Shown here: positions 15,995 to 23,118 of the stretch, in pieces | How positions within the stretch are numbered: the first letter of the stretch is position 1 | How the letters are laid out: each line of letters starts with the position of its first letter | Assembly: GCA_028711675.1 (NCBI GenBank) | Contig: JAQTRT010000009.1 | Location: 1-23,961 of the forward strand | Source: a bacterium | Lineage (GTDB): Bacteria > Spirochaetota > JAHITG01 | DNA: 23,961 bases | Reading direction: 5' to 3' | The notes under the pieces: model-generated | What the model saw: only the letters and a program-made list of their open reading frames with translations | What the model was told of the DNA's origin: nothing | Database searches by the model: none | Position numbers and translations under genes: made by a program

Positions 15995-16792
15995 ATGAGT
16001 AAAAAATCCTTTCCCCTGATCTTGCTTGTATTGCTTTTACCCGGATGCGGCAGAGATAACATCCGCACGGTCATCAAGGCATCCGGCACTATAGAGATCC
16101 GGGAAGTGGACCTTTCTTCCCGTATCTCCAGCCGCATCAGCCGGCTGAACGCGGATGAAGGGGCTGCCGTGAAAAAAGGCGATGTAATCGCTGAACTGGA
16201 CGATCGCATCGTTAAGGCCCAGAAGGATTCAGCCCAGGCCATGTTCGTCCAGGCCCAGGACAATTACCGGAGGAGCAAACAGCTTTACAACGCGGGCACT
16301 ATCCCGCAGCAGCAGTTCGAACAAGCTACGGCCTTTTACATCAAATCGGAATCAGACCTGAAACAGACGGAGATCATGTGCGAAGAGGCCAGGATCACAG
16401 CGCCCTGGGACGGCACCATCATGAAAAAGCATGTGGAAACAGGAGAACTGGTCTCGCCGAACACGCCCTTGTTCACCCTGGGCGACCTGCTGACAGCCAA
16501 GATCAAGATCTATATCCCTTTACCGGACCTGGGTAAAATAAGACTGAATCAAGCCGGCCGGATCAGGATCGATTCCTATAAGGACAGATGGTTCGAAGGG
16601 AAGATCACGTTCATTTCCAGTGAAGCCGAATTCACGCCCAAGAACATTCAGACAGAGGATGAGCGGGTAAAGGAGGTTTTCGAAGTGGAAGTGACCGTTG
16701 CTAATCCGGAATATATCCTGAAACCCGGCATGCCTGCTGATGTTGAGATATTAGCCGGACCAAAAGAAAAAACCAAGAAGAAAAAAAATTAA
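15995..16792 (+). CDS. Lipoprotein periplasmic adaptor (HlyD/YbhG type)
   Basis: This 265-aa protein links the inner-membrane ABC transporter to the outer-membrane channel. A lipobox LLPGC puts the acylated cysteine at residue 18. The lipoyl half (SRLNADEGAAVKKGDVIAEL), a short helical hairpin (about 66-128), the second lipoyl half (ARITAPWDGTIMKKHVETGE) and a beta-barrel part with EAEFTPKNIQTEDERVKEVF follow in order; that last phrase is characteristic of YbhG-like adaptors. At 265 residues it is shorter than E. coli YbhG because the hairpin is short. It starts 4 nt after the channel gene, with AGGAG upstream. A lysine-rich tail (KEKTKKKKN) ends the protein. Confidence 0.9.
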   Translation: MSKKSFPLILLVLLLPGCGRDNIRTVIKASGTIEIREVDLSSRISSRISRLNADEGAAVKKGDVIAELDDRIVKAQKDSAQAMFVQAQDNYRRSKQLYNAGTIPQQQFEQATAFYIKSESDLKQTEIMCEEARITAPWDGTIMKKHVETGELVSPNTPLFTLGDLLTAKIKIYIPLPDLGKIRLNQAGRIRIDSYKDRWFEGKITFISSEAEFTPKNIQTEDERVKEVFEVEVTVANPEYILKPGMPADVEILAGPKEKTKKKKN

Positions 16793-16799
16793 AGATATT

Positions 16800-16968
16800 G
16801 ACGGGATTTACAGGATAAAGAAGATTGCTATAAAGGCACCAAGGCACGAAGTTAAGCCAGTAAAGGCAAAAAAGGTTTTAAAAGGAAAAATTCTTGGCAT
16901 TTATTTCCTTTTTAACCTTTAAAGCCTTTATCACCTTATTTAATCCTGTGCATTCCATGCATCCCGTC
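16800..16968. repeat. Long palindromic intergenic repeat, copy A
   Basis: This fills most of the 206-bp gap between the adaptor and first ATPase genes. A core (16831-16935) of AAAGG/CCTTT-rich inverted arms is flanked by outer arms GACGGGATTTACAGGATAA (16800-16818) and a matching inverted sequence with AATCCTGT and ATCCCGTC (16942-16968). The core aligns almost without gaps with the reverse complement of 22907-23014 at about 80-85% by eye. AAGGCAC units repeat in the left arm. No reading frame of note is present. It may fold into a long hairpin in the exporter mRNA. Confidence 0.75.
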
Positions 16969-16998
16969 AGAAAATTGGATTGAAAATCAGGGAAAGAC

Positions 16999-17907
16999 AT
17001 GAACAATATCATCGAGATCAAAGATCTGACTAAAAAATTCAATCAAAAAAAAGCCGTGGATAATCTGAGCCTGAACATCAAACAAGGCGAGATATTCGGC
17101 CTCATCGGCCCGGATGGTGCCGGGAAAACAACGACGCTCAGGATCCTGAGCGGGATCATGCTCCCTTCAAGCGGCCGCATCTCTGTTCTGGGCTTTTCCC
17201 TGCCGGATGATGCGGAAGCCGTGAAAGAGCATATCGGGTACATGTGCCAAAAATTCAACCTGTACATCGACCTGACCGTGAATGAGAACATCAACTTCTT
17301 CGCCGATCTTTTCCTGATCAGCCGGACCGTTCTGGAAAAAAGGATCCAGCCTCTCATGGAAATGACCAGACTCGGTCCGTTCCGGAAACGGCTGGCAGGC
17401 GACCTTTCCGGCGGTATGAAGCAGAAACTGGCCCTGATCTGCACCCTGATCCACAGGCCGAAGGTCTTGTTCCTGGATGAACCCACCACCGGCGTAGACC
17501 CTGTATCGCGGCGCGATTTTTGGCGTATCCTCCATAATATCCTGCTTGAAGGAGTGACCATCCTTGTGAGCACGCCGTACATGGACGAAGCGGAATGGTG
17601 CAACAGGATCGGCCTGGTCTTCAATGGCCGTATGCTCTCAATTGCCACACCCCATAACTTAAAGAAGGACCTGAAGAGCATCGTAGTAGAGGTCCCGGCT
17701 GACGTAAAGATCACAAAAGGAATGGTCCGGGATGTACCGGGCCTCATGGATTACCAGCTCCTGGGCGAAAAACATCATATCATCCTCAGAGATGAAGCCG
17801 GCCTGAACAGATTAAAAAATATGGCCGCGCACAAAGACCGGATCAGGATCGTACCCCCGACCGTGGAGGACGTCTTTATCAACACCATCAAGGAAAGCAG
17901 GAAATAG
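16999..17907 (+). CDS. ABC exporter ATPase 1 (YbhF N-half type)
   Basis: The 302-aa nucleotide-binding subunit has Walker A GPDGAGKTT (37-45), Q-loop in MCQKFNLY (82-89), canonical signature LSGGM (136-140) and Walker B with catalytic Glu in VLFLDEP (156-162). The H-loop histidine is replaced by proline (P193 in LVSTPYMDE). In E. coli YbhF two such domains are fused in one chain; here they are separate genes. The start has AGGGAAAG upstream. It should pair with the ATPase encoded at 18089, whose H-loop is intact but whose signature is not. The substrate is probably a drug or toxic compound, by analogy with YbhGFSR. Confidence 0.93.
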   Translation: MNNIIEIKDLTKKFNQKKAVDNLSLNIKQGEIFGLIGPDGAGKTTTLRILSGIMLPSSGRISVLGFSLPDDAEAVKEHIGYMCQKFNLYIDLTVNENINFFADLFLISRTVLEKRIQPLMEMTRLGPFRKRLAGDLSGGMKQKLALICTLIHRPKVLFLDEPTTGVDPVSRRDFWRILHNILLEGVTILVSTPYMDEAEWCNRIGLVFNGRMLSIATPHNLKKDLKSIVVEVPADVKITKGMVRDVPGLMDYQLLGEKHHIILRDEAGLNRLKNMAAHKDRIRIVPPTVEDVFINTIKESRK

Positions 17908-17933
17908 CCGGGTATGGAATCAAGTTAGGTATA

Positions 17934-18074
17934 TTATCGGGGATAACAGTTATGTGTTTTTCCGGTTTGGAGTCGCGTGATTTTTACAGGAGGTAAAAAT
18001 AGCGATTTCCCTCGGAGGGCGCCAGGGATGGCGCCCGAGAATGAGGAAAAATACATAACTGTTATCCCCGATAA
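17934..18074. mobile_element. MITE-like element with 30-bp inverted ends
   Basis: Bases 17934-17963 and 18045-18074 are inverted copies matching at 29 of 30 positions (ends TTATCGGGGATAACAG and CTGTTATCCCCGATAA). Inside are two further perfect stem-loops: ATTTTTAC/GTAAAAAT (17980-18000, 5-nt loop) and GGGCGCC/GGCGCCC (around 18017-18036, 6-nt loop). The 141-bp unit has no reading frame and lies in the gap between the two ATPase genes of the exporter. No clear target duplication flanks it, so a mobile origin is inferred only from structure. It could instead be a strong RNA processing or termination structure. Confidence 0.6.
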
Positions 18075-18088
18075 AATAAACATTGTAA

Positions 18089-19048
18089 ATGTTCAACATG
18101 AAAGACAACCCCGTTATAAAAGTAAAGGACCTGACCAAAAAATTCGGTAAATTCACGGCTGTGGATTCCATCTCCTTCGAGGTCCGGCAGGGAGAGATCT
18201 ACGGTTTCCTGGGAGCCAACGGAGCCGGTAAATCAACGACCATTAAGATGCTCTGCGGTCTCCTGGAACCTTTTTCCGGCCAGGCCGAAGTAGCCGGATT
18301 CAGTATCAGAACGGATACAGAGCAGATCAAGAGACATATCGGTTACATGTCCCAGAGATTCTCCCTGTATAACAACCTCACAGTAGAAGAGAACCTCACG
18401 TTCTATGCCGGCATATACGGTTTATCCCGTGAACGGATAAAAAAAAGAATGGACGAGGTCATTGTTCAGACAGAATTAATGGAATACCGGAGCACACTGG
18501 TAAGCATCATGCCCGGCGGCTTAAAACAGCGCGTAGCCCTGGCCAATTCCCTGCTCCACCAGCCCCGTATCCTGTTCCTGGACGAACCTACAGCCGGAGT
18601 GGATCCTATCCTGAGACGGAGGTTCTGGGAGATCATTGATGAGCTCTCGACAGCCGGCACCACGGTCTTCGTAACTACCCATTACATGGACGAAGTTGAA
18701 CACTGCCACAGGCTGGCATTGATGCATCAGGCCAGGATCATCGAGGAAGGGACCATTCAGGGGATCAAAACCAAGACATTCATCCATCCGCTCCTGGAGA
18801 TCGAGACCGATGACGTCGTAAAAGCTTATGCAGCCCTTTATGAAAAGAAGGACGAAATAGGTGAAATCTCCATACACGGGGCCATGGTTCATATTATCCC
18901 CGGCCGGAATATCCGCCAGAGCCGGGCTAACATCAGCCGTATCCTGAAGAACAGCCGCATCAGGATAAAGAACGTGACAGAGGTCCATCCCACTATGGAG
19001 GATGTTTTTGTCACGCTGATCAGGAGGTATGAACAACTTGAAAAATAA
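18089..19048 (+). CDS. ABC exporter ATPase 2 (YbhF C-half type)
   Basis: The 319-aa nucleotide-binding subunit has Walker A GANGAGKST (42-50), Q-loop in MSQRFSLY, Walker B ILFLDEPTAGVDP (from 161) and an intact H-loop histidine (H198 in VTTHYMDE). The signature motif is degenerate, MPGGL (141-145) instead of LSGGx. Paired with ATPase 1 this gives one complete and one degenerate ATP site. The start may be ATG 18089 or ATG 18098; neither has a ribosome site, perhaps because the inverted-repeat element ends only 14 nt upstream. It overlaps the next permease gene by 20 nt. Confidence 0.92.
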   Translation: MFNMKDNPVIKVKDLTKKFGKFTAVDSISFEVRQGEIYGFLGANGAGKSTTIKMLCGLLEPFSGQAEVAGFSIRTDTEQIKRHIGYMSQRFSLYNNLTVEENLTFYAGIYGLSRERIKKRMDEVIVQTELMEYRSTLVSIMPGGLKQRVALANSLLHQPRILFLDEPTAGVDPILRRRFWEIIDELSTAGTTVFVTTHYMDEVEHCHRLALMHQARIIEEGTIQGIKTKTFIHPLLEIETDDVVKAYAALYEKKDEIGEISIHGAMVHIIPGRNIRQSRANISRILKNSRIRIKNVTEVHPTMEDVFVTLIRRYEQLEK

Positions 19049-20210
19049 AGGGCATACCGACATCAGGCGCATCATACCCGTGTATAAAAAAGAATTCCTT
19101 CATATTCTGCGCGATCCCCGTTCCCTCGGCTTTGTCCTGCTGCTCCCTGTCGTCATGCTGGTCCTGTACAGCTATGCCGTTACGTTCGACATTAAACGCA
19201 TTGATATCGGTGTCGTGGATCACGACAGGTCCAGGATGAGCCGGGACCTGAAAAAAAAATTCGTCTCTTCCGATTATTTCACGGTTTTCAGCGGTAAAAA
19301 GACGGAAACAATCAATGACATGGATACTGCGGTCAAAAACCTGAAACAGAACCGCATCCGCCTCATCCTGGCCATTCCCCGGAACTTTTCAGGCGATATA
19401 AAAAAGAACAAAAATGTAAATATCCAGGTTCTGATAGACGGGTCCGACGCCAACACAGCCAGCGTGGCCCTGGGTTATGCAGGGATCATCGTATCACAGT
19501 TCTCGAGGAAAATCCTCCTCTCCAAGGTAAGGCAACGGGGCTTCGATCCCCGGAACATACCCGTCATCGAACCAATACCCAGGGTCTGGTATAATCCCGA
19601 ACTGAAAAGTACGAATTTCATCGTGCCCGGCCTGATCTCGGTCATCATGATGCTCATTGCCGGTCTGCTCACCTCGCTCACCGTGGTAAGGGAAAAGGAA
19701 CGCGGCACCTTTGAACAGCTCATCTCCACCCCGGTCAAGCCCCTGGAATTGATGGTGGGTAAACTGCTGCCGTACATCGTCATCGCCCTGTGCGACGTAG
19801 CCATTATCGTGACCGTGGGCATCCTCTGGTTTAAAGTACCGTTCCGCGGGAATTTCATCGTGCTCTTCTTCTTCTCCATTCTGTTCCTTTTCTGCGCCCT
19901 GGGCCTGGGGCTTTTCATTTCAAGCATTGTCAAAACCCAGCAGATGGCTGTTTTAGCTACGGTCATGACCACACTCCTGCCGTCCATCCTTCTTTCGGGA
20001 TTCGTTTTTCCCATTGATTCCATGCCCTGGGTCGTACGCCTTGTTACGTATGCCGTCCCTACCCGGTACTTCCTCACAGGCCTGAGGTCCATATTTTTAA
20101 AAGAAGGGGGCAGTGTATTTGTTCTGTTGAACGAATCCCTTTATCTCATCTTTTTCGGTTCCGTGTTTCTGTTCATTTCATCAAAAAAATTCAAGAAGAC
20201 CCTGGAGTAA
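19029..20210 (+). CDS. ABC-2 permease 1 (YbhS/YbhR type)
   Basis: The 393-aa membrane subunit has one helix near residues 25-45 (RSLGFVLLLPVVMLVLYSYA), a periplasmic domain to about 190, then five helices ending before the basic C-terminus. The phrase VVREKERGTFEQLISTPVKP is the cytoplasmic coupling segment of ABC-2 permeases. It is a paralogue of the following permease (shared WYNPELKS, VDGSD and TPVKP). AGGAGG lies only 1 nt before ATG 19029 but 10 nt before an in-frame TTG at 19038, so the true start may be the TTG. It works with the second permease as a heterodimer by analogy with YbhS-YbhR. Confidence 0.92.
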   Translation: MNNLKNKGHTDIRRIIPVYKKEFLHILRDPRSLGFVLLLPVVMLVLYSYAVTFDIKRIDIGVVDHDRSRMSRDLKKKFVSSDYFTVFSGKKTETINDMDTAVKNLKQNRIRLILAIPRNFSGDIKKNKNVNIQVLIDGSDANTASVALGYAGIIVSQFSRKILLSKVRQRGFDPRNIPVIEPIPRVWYNPELKSTNFIVPGLISVIMMLIAGLLTSLTVVREKERGTFEQLISTPVKPLELMVGKLLPYIVIALCDVAIIVTVGILWFKVPFRGNFIVLFFFSILFLFCALGLGLFISSIVKTQQMAVLATVMTTLLPSILLSGFVFPIDSMPWVVRLVTYAVPTRYFLTGLRSIFLKEGGSVFVLLNESLYLIFFGSVFLFISSKKFKKTLE

Positions 20211-20214
20211 GAAT

Positions 20215-21342
20215 TTGAAAGGACCTGTTTTTCATGTTTTAAGGAAAGAAGTGATCGAGATGACACGGAGCAACCTGATACGATTCCTGGTCCTTGCCCC
20301 GCTCCTCCAGGTGCTTGTTTTCGGCTTCGTGGCCACGACAGATGTCAAGAACGTCCGTGTCATCATATGCGACGAGGAAAACACACCCCTCAGCCGTGCC
20401 TTGACCGAACGGTTCCTCCATACGGAATATTTCCGGGTGGTCTCCTTTACGCGTCAGCCGCAGAAGATAGAGAAGGCTTTTAGCAGCGGCAAGGCTAAAA
20501 TAGCCCTGCGCATCCCGCGCGGATTTTCAGAAAAAATAAAAAAAGGGAAACGGGCCAAGGTTCAGGTCCTGGTGGACGGGAGCGACTCCAATCAAGCCCT
20601 CATCTCCATGAACCGGGCTATCCTCATCATCCAGAGCTTCTCGGAATATGCTTTCGCGGAAAGGGTCGCGCAAATGAAGACTGTCGTGGGTGAACTGGCC
20701 TCCATCAACATGCAGGAAAGGATCTGGTATAATCCCGAACTGAAAAGCAGCCATACCATGATCCCGGGCGTTGTGGGCCTGATCCTGATCATCACCACGC
20801 TGGTGGCCACGTCCATATCCCTGGTCAGGGAAAAGGAATCCGGCAACATAGAGCAGCTTATTGTCACGCCTGTCAAGCCTTACCAGATCATAACAGGCAA
20901 GATCATCCCGTATATCCTCCTGGGCCTCGTCGATATCATCCTCATAACAGTATTCAGTCTCCTTATCTTCGGCATTTATTTCAAAGGCAATTTCGCGCTG
21001 CTGATCTTTCTTTCGTTCTTCATGATCCTGGTGAACCTGGGCATCGGCATCTATTTTTCCACCATCTCATCCACCCAGCAGCAGGTAGTCCTCCTTGATA
21101 TCTTCTTCCTCCTGCCCAACATTCTTTTATCCGGGTTCATCTTCCCCATCAAGAACATGCCTGTCGTGCTCCAGTACCTGACGTATATCATACCCATGCG
21201 TTATTATATGGTCATCATCAGGGGCATCTTCCTGAAAGGGCTTACGTTCATGGACCTCTATCCCCAGGCCCTGGCCCTTTTCGGGTTCAGTATCTTTATC
21301 TTTTTCATGGCTATCGTGCAGTTCAAGAAACGGCTTGCCTGA
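20215..21342 (+). CDS. ABC-2 permease 2 (YbhR/YbhS type)
   Basis: The 375-aa membrane subunit has the same layout as permease 1: an N-terminal helix (RFLVLAPLLQVLVFGFVA), a periplasmic domain to about 175 and five C-terminal helices. It has the coupling segment LVREKESGNIEQLIVTPVKP. It starts with TTG, 4 nt after the preceding stop codon, with GGAG about 8 nt upstream. This is the last gene of the exporter operon. The two permeases have diverged clearly yet keep WYNPELKS and FPIxxMP in the same places, so they arose by an old duplication. Confidence 0.92.
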   Translation: MKGPVFHVLRKEVIEMTRSNLIRFLVLAPLLQVLVFGFVATTDVKNVRVIICDEENTPLSRALTERFLHTEYFRVVSFTRQPQKIEKAFSSGKAKIALRIPRGFSEKIKKGKRAKVQVLVDGSDSNQALISMNRAILIIQSFSEYAFAERVAQMKTVVGELASINMQERIWYNPELKSSHTMIPGVVGLILIITTLVATSISLVREKESGNIEQLIVTPVKPYQIITGKIIPYILLGLVDIILITVFSLLIFGIYFKGNFALLIFLSFFMILVNLGIGIYFSTISSTQQQVVLLDIFFLLPNILLSGFIFPIKNMPVVLQYLTYIIPMRYYMVIIRGIFLKGLTFMDLYPQALALFGFSIFIFFMAIVQFKKRLA

Positions 21343-21347
21343 AAAGA

Positions 21348-21633
21348 TCATTGTATCATGATATCGCGTAACCGCCGGATGATCCTGGCCCAGTGCGTGC
21401 CGGGCCAGTAATACTTGCCGCATTTCGGGCAGTACCAGAATTTTCCCTGGATGGAATAAGCGTGAACAGGGATTTTATCTATGAATGAGTTTACTGTCCC
21501 GCGTCCGGAGCACAGAATTATTCTTCAGGCAATCCCCTGTCATCCGGTGGTAGTCATGGTCAGGATCTTCATCGGTCCCGAATCCCGCCAGGCGGAGCAG
21601 TCTGCCCAGATTATTGTCTGCCAGGAATCTCAT
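21348..21633 (-). pseudogene. Decayed Mut7-C RNase gene
   Basis: From ATG at 21633 a 52-codon frame reads MRFLADNNLGRLLRLAGFGT, continues to LRTRDSKLIHR and stops at 21477-21475. The next frame then gives KFWYCPKCGKYYWPGTHW followed by ARIIRRLRDIM, ending at 21348. The first part matches the PIN-like start of Mut7-C RNases (LADxxLG, TRDxxL) and the second their zinc-ribbon end (CPxCGKxYWxGTHW). About 50-60 residues that normally lie between, including the first CxxC pair, are missing, and the frame shifts. It is convergent with the exporter operon. The conserved ends still being legible suggests recent decay. Confidence 0.7.
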
Positions 21634-21704
21634 ACATGAAATTTAATCTTCATAAAATATAATTCAACAGATTTCATATCCTCAGACATTCCCCTACTTT
21701 TCCC

Positions 21705-21732
21705 TTGAAATCAGCAAAGGACTTATTATATT
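21705..21732 (+). promoter_or_regulatory. Promoter of the alcohol dehydrogenase gene
   Basis: TTGAAA (21705-21710), a 16-bp spacer and TATATT (21727-21732) end 7 nt before ATG 21740. The layout is nearly the same as at hom (same spacer length and -10). It again predicts a leaderless transcript, and it overlaps the alternative TTG start at 21731. Confidence 0.55.
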
Positions 21733-21739
21733 GGAACGG

Positions 21740-22891
21740 ATGTATCAGATAACATGGAACAGGAAGTTGATCTACGGCCCGGCCAGCCTGGAAAAGGTCG
21801 GGGAACTGGCTGCCTCCTTCGGCCGAAAGGCCCTTCTGGTCACAGGCCGAAATTCTGCCAGACAATCAGGGATCCTGGGCAAGGTCCAGGGCTTTCTTGA
21901 TTCCAGCAAGGTCAGCTCTGTGGTTTTCAACCAGGTCTCTGTGAATCCCTCAGTTAAAATCGTGGATGAATGCGCCTCTCTCGGAAAAGAGAACAACTGT
22001 GATGTGGTGATCGGCCTCGGCGGCGGAAGCAGCCTTGACACAGCCAAGGCAGCTTCAGTCCTGATGACCAATCCGGGCTCAATAAAAAGATACCTGGAGA
22101 CAGGGGCCGCGCGTGAAAAAATAAAAACACCGTGCCTGGCCATGATCGCAATACCCACAACAGCAGGCACCGGGTCGGAGATCACCAAGAATGCTGTTAT
22201 CAATGATCCGGAACAAAGCATGAAAGTAAGCGTGCGGGACGACCGGCTCGTGCCGAAAGCAGCCATCCTGGACCCGTCCCTTCTGTCCACAGCTCCTAAA
22301 AACATCATTGCGGCTGCGGCCATGGACGCGCTCACCCAGCTTATGGAACCGTTCACGGGAAAGAACTCACAGCCTGTCATTGACACGCTGGCCCTGGATG
22401 GAATTAAAAAGATCAATGATAACATCATCGGGTTTTATCAGGACCCGTCTGACCGGAAAGCAGGCATGGACCTTCTTCTGGCCAGCTATTACAGCGGCCT
22501 GGCCCTGGCCCATAGCGGATTAGGGGCTGTCCATGCCCTCTCCAGGCCGTTCGGAGGTCTTTATGGCCTGGGGCATGGCCTGGTCTGCGCCATACTCCTG
22601 CCTTATATCACAGAACTGAACTGTCACTTTAATATAAAAAAATACGCGGAGATTGGAATTGCTCTTGGCCTGGATGAGAAGCTCCCGGAAAAGGCCAGAG
22701 CACAGATGGTCCCTGAGAGGATATTTACATTAAACCAGAACCTGGGGATCCCTTCTGATCTCAAGCAGTTTCACCTGCCGGAAAAGGACGCTGACCGGAT
22801 CATCCAAGACAGCCAGGGAAGCAGCCTGAAAAATAATCCACGGGAGTTCACCAGGGAAGAGATGAAGGAACTGCTTTTACGATTGATATGA
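21740..22891 (+). CDS. Iron-containing alcohol dehydrogenase family protein
   Basis: A 383-aa NAD(P)-dependent group III dehydrogenase. The nucleotide loop is GLGGGSSLDTAK and the family segment PTTAGTGSEITKNAV. Of the four metal ligands of FucO-type enzymes, D196, H265 and H279 are present but the fourth is Gln (Q200 in DALTQLMEPF). The nearby catalytic-region histidine is Arg (R269 in HALSRPFGG). A subfamily with DALTQLxEP is known, so the Gln is probably a subfamily feature and not damage. The substrate is unknown. ATG 21740 is chosen because the promoter -10 overlaps the alternative TTG at 21731, although AAAGGA lies 9 nt before that TTG. It stands as a single gene. Confidence 0.88.
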   Translation: MYQITWNRKLIYGPASLEKVGELAASFGRKALLVTGRNSARQSGILGKVQGFLDSSKVSSVVFNQVSVNPSVKIVDECASLGKENNCDVVIGLGGGSSLDTAKAASVLMTNPGSIKRYLETGAAREKIKTPCLAMIAIPTTAGTGSEITKNAVINDPEQSMKVSVRDDRLVPKAAILDPSLLSTAPKNIIAAAAMDALTQLMEPFTGKNSQPVIDTLALDGIKKINDNIIGFYQDPSDRKAGMDLLLASYYSGLALAHSGLGAVHALSRPFGGLYGLGHGLVCAILLPYITELNCHFNIKKYAEIGIALGLDEKLPEKARAQMVPERIFTLNQNLGIPSDLKQFHLPEKDADRIIQDSQGSSLKNNPREFTREEMKELLLRLI

Positions 22892-22906
22892 AAGCAGAAA
22901 GAAAAA

Positions 22907-23014
22907 GTTATAAAGGTTTGAAAGGTTATAAAGGTAATAAAGGCCGGAAATTCTTCCCTTTAAAACCTTTATTGCCTTTACTGCCTTAACTTTGTGCCTT
23001 CGTGCCTTTGTGGC
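22907..23014. repeat. Long palindromic intergenic repeat, copy B
   Basis: The reverse complement aligns with 16831-16935, sharing AAGGCACGAAGGCAC-like units, AGTTAAG.CAGTAAAGGCAA and AAAGGTTTTAAA. Within the copy, TAAAGG units on one side pair with CCTTTA units on the other. As in copy A, AATCCTGT-type units lie beyond its AAGGCAC end (AATCCTGTTAATCCTGTCTG at 23085-23104). It fills the gap after the alcohol dehydrogenase gene and may act as that gene's 3' end structure. Confidence 0.75.
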
Positions 23015-23042
23015 AGCGCCGGTTACCCGTTGATCGCTTGAT

Positions 23043-23073
23043 GTAATCACCGCACCTAAAGGTGCGGTGCTGC
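23043..23073 (-). repeat. 31-bp hairpin repeat, copy 2
   Basis: CACCGCACC TAAA GGTGCGGTG is a perfect 9-bp stem with a 4-nt loop. Read on the minus strand it matches 7297-7327 at 26 of 31 positions, with a compensatory G-C for A-T change in the stem. It lies between repeat copy B and the AATCCTGT units, before the cupin gene. Confidence 0.75.
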
Positions 23074-23118
23074 GGAAGAATAAGAATCCTGTTAATCCTG
23101 TCTGAACGGGAGGTTTTT

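Noticed and set aside
16831..16935. CRISPR array
   Set aside because: The short AAAGG/AAGGCAC units are degenerate and inverted, without regular repeat-spacer spacing or cas genes.
17934..18074. Integron attC site or intrinsic terminator
   Set aside because: There are no attC core boxes or integrase and no T-run after the stem; the arms are too long and exact for a usual terminator.
21731..21739. TTG start of the alcohol dehydrogenase
   Set aside because: It overlaps the likely -10 element; ATG 21740 fits the promoter. AAAGGA upstream of the TTG keeps some doubt.
23062..23118. Longer start for the cupin
   Set aside because: The extra 19 codons run through the hairpin repeat and AATCCTGT units; a good ribosome site precedes ATG 23119.
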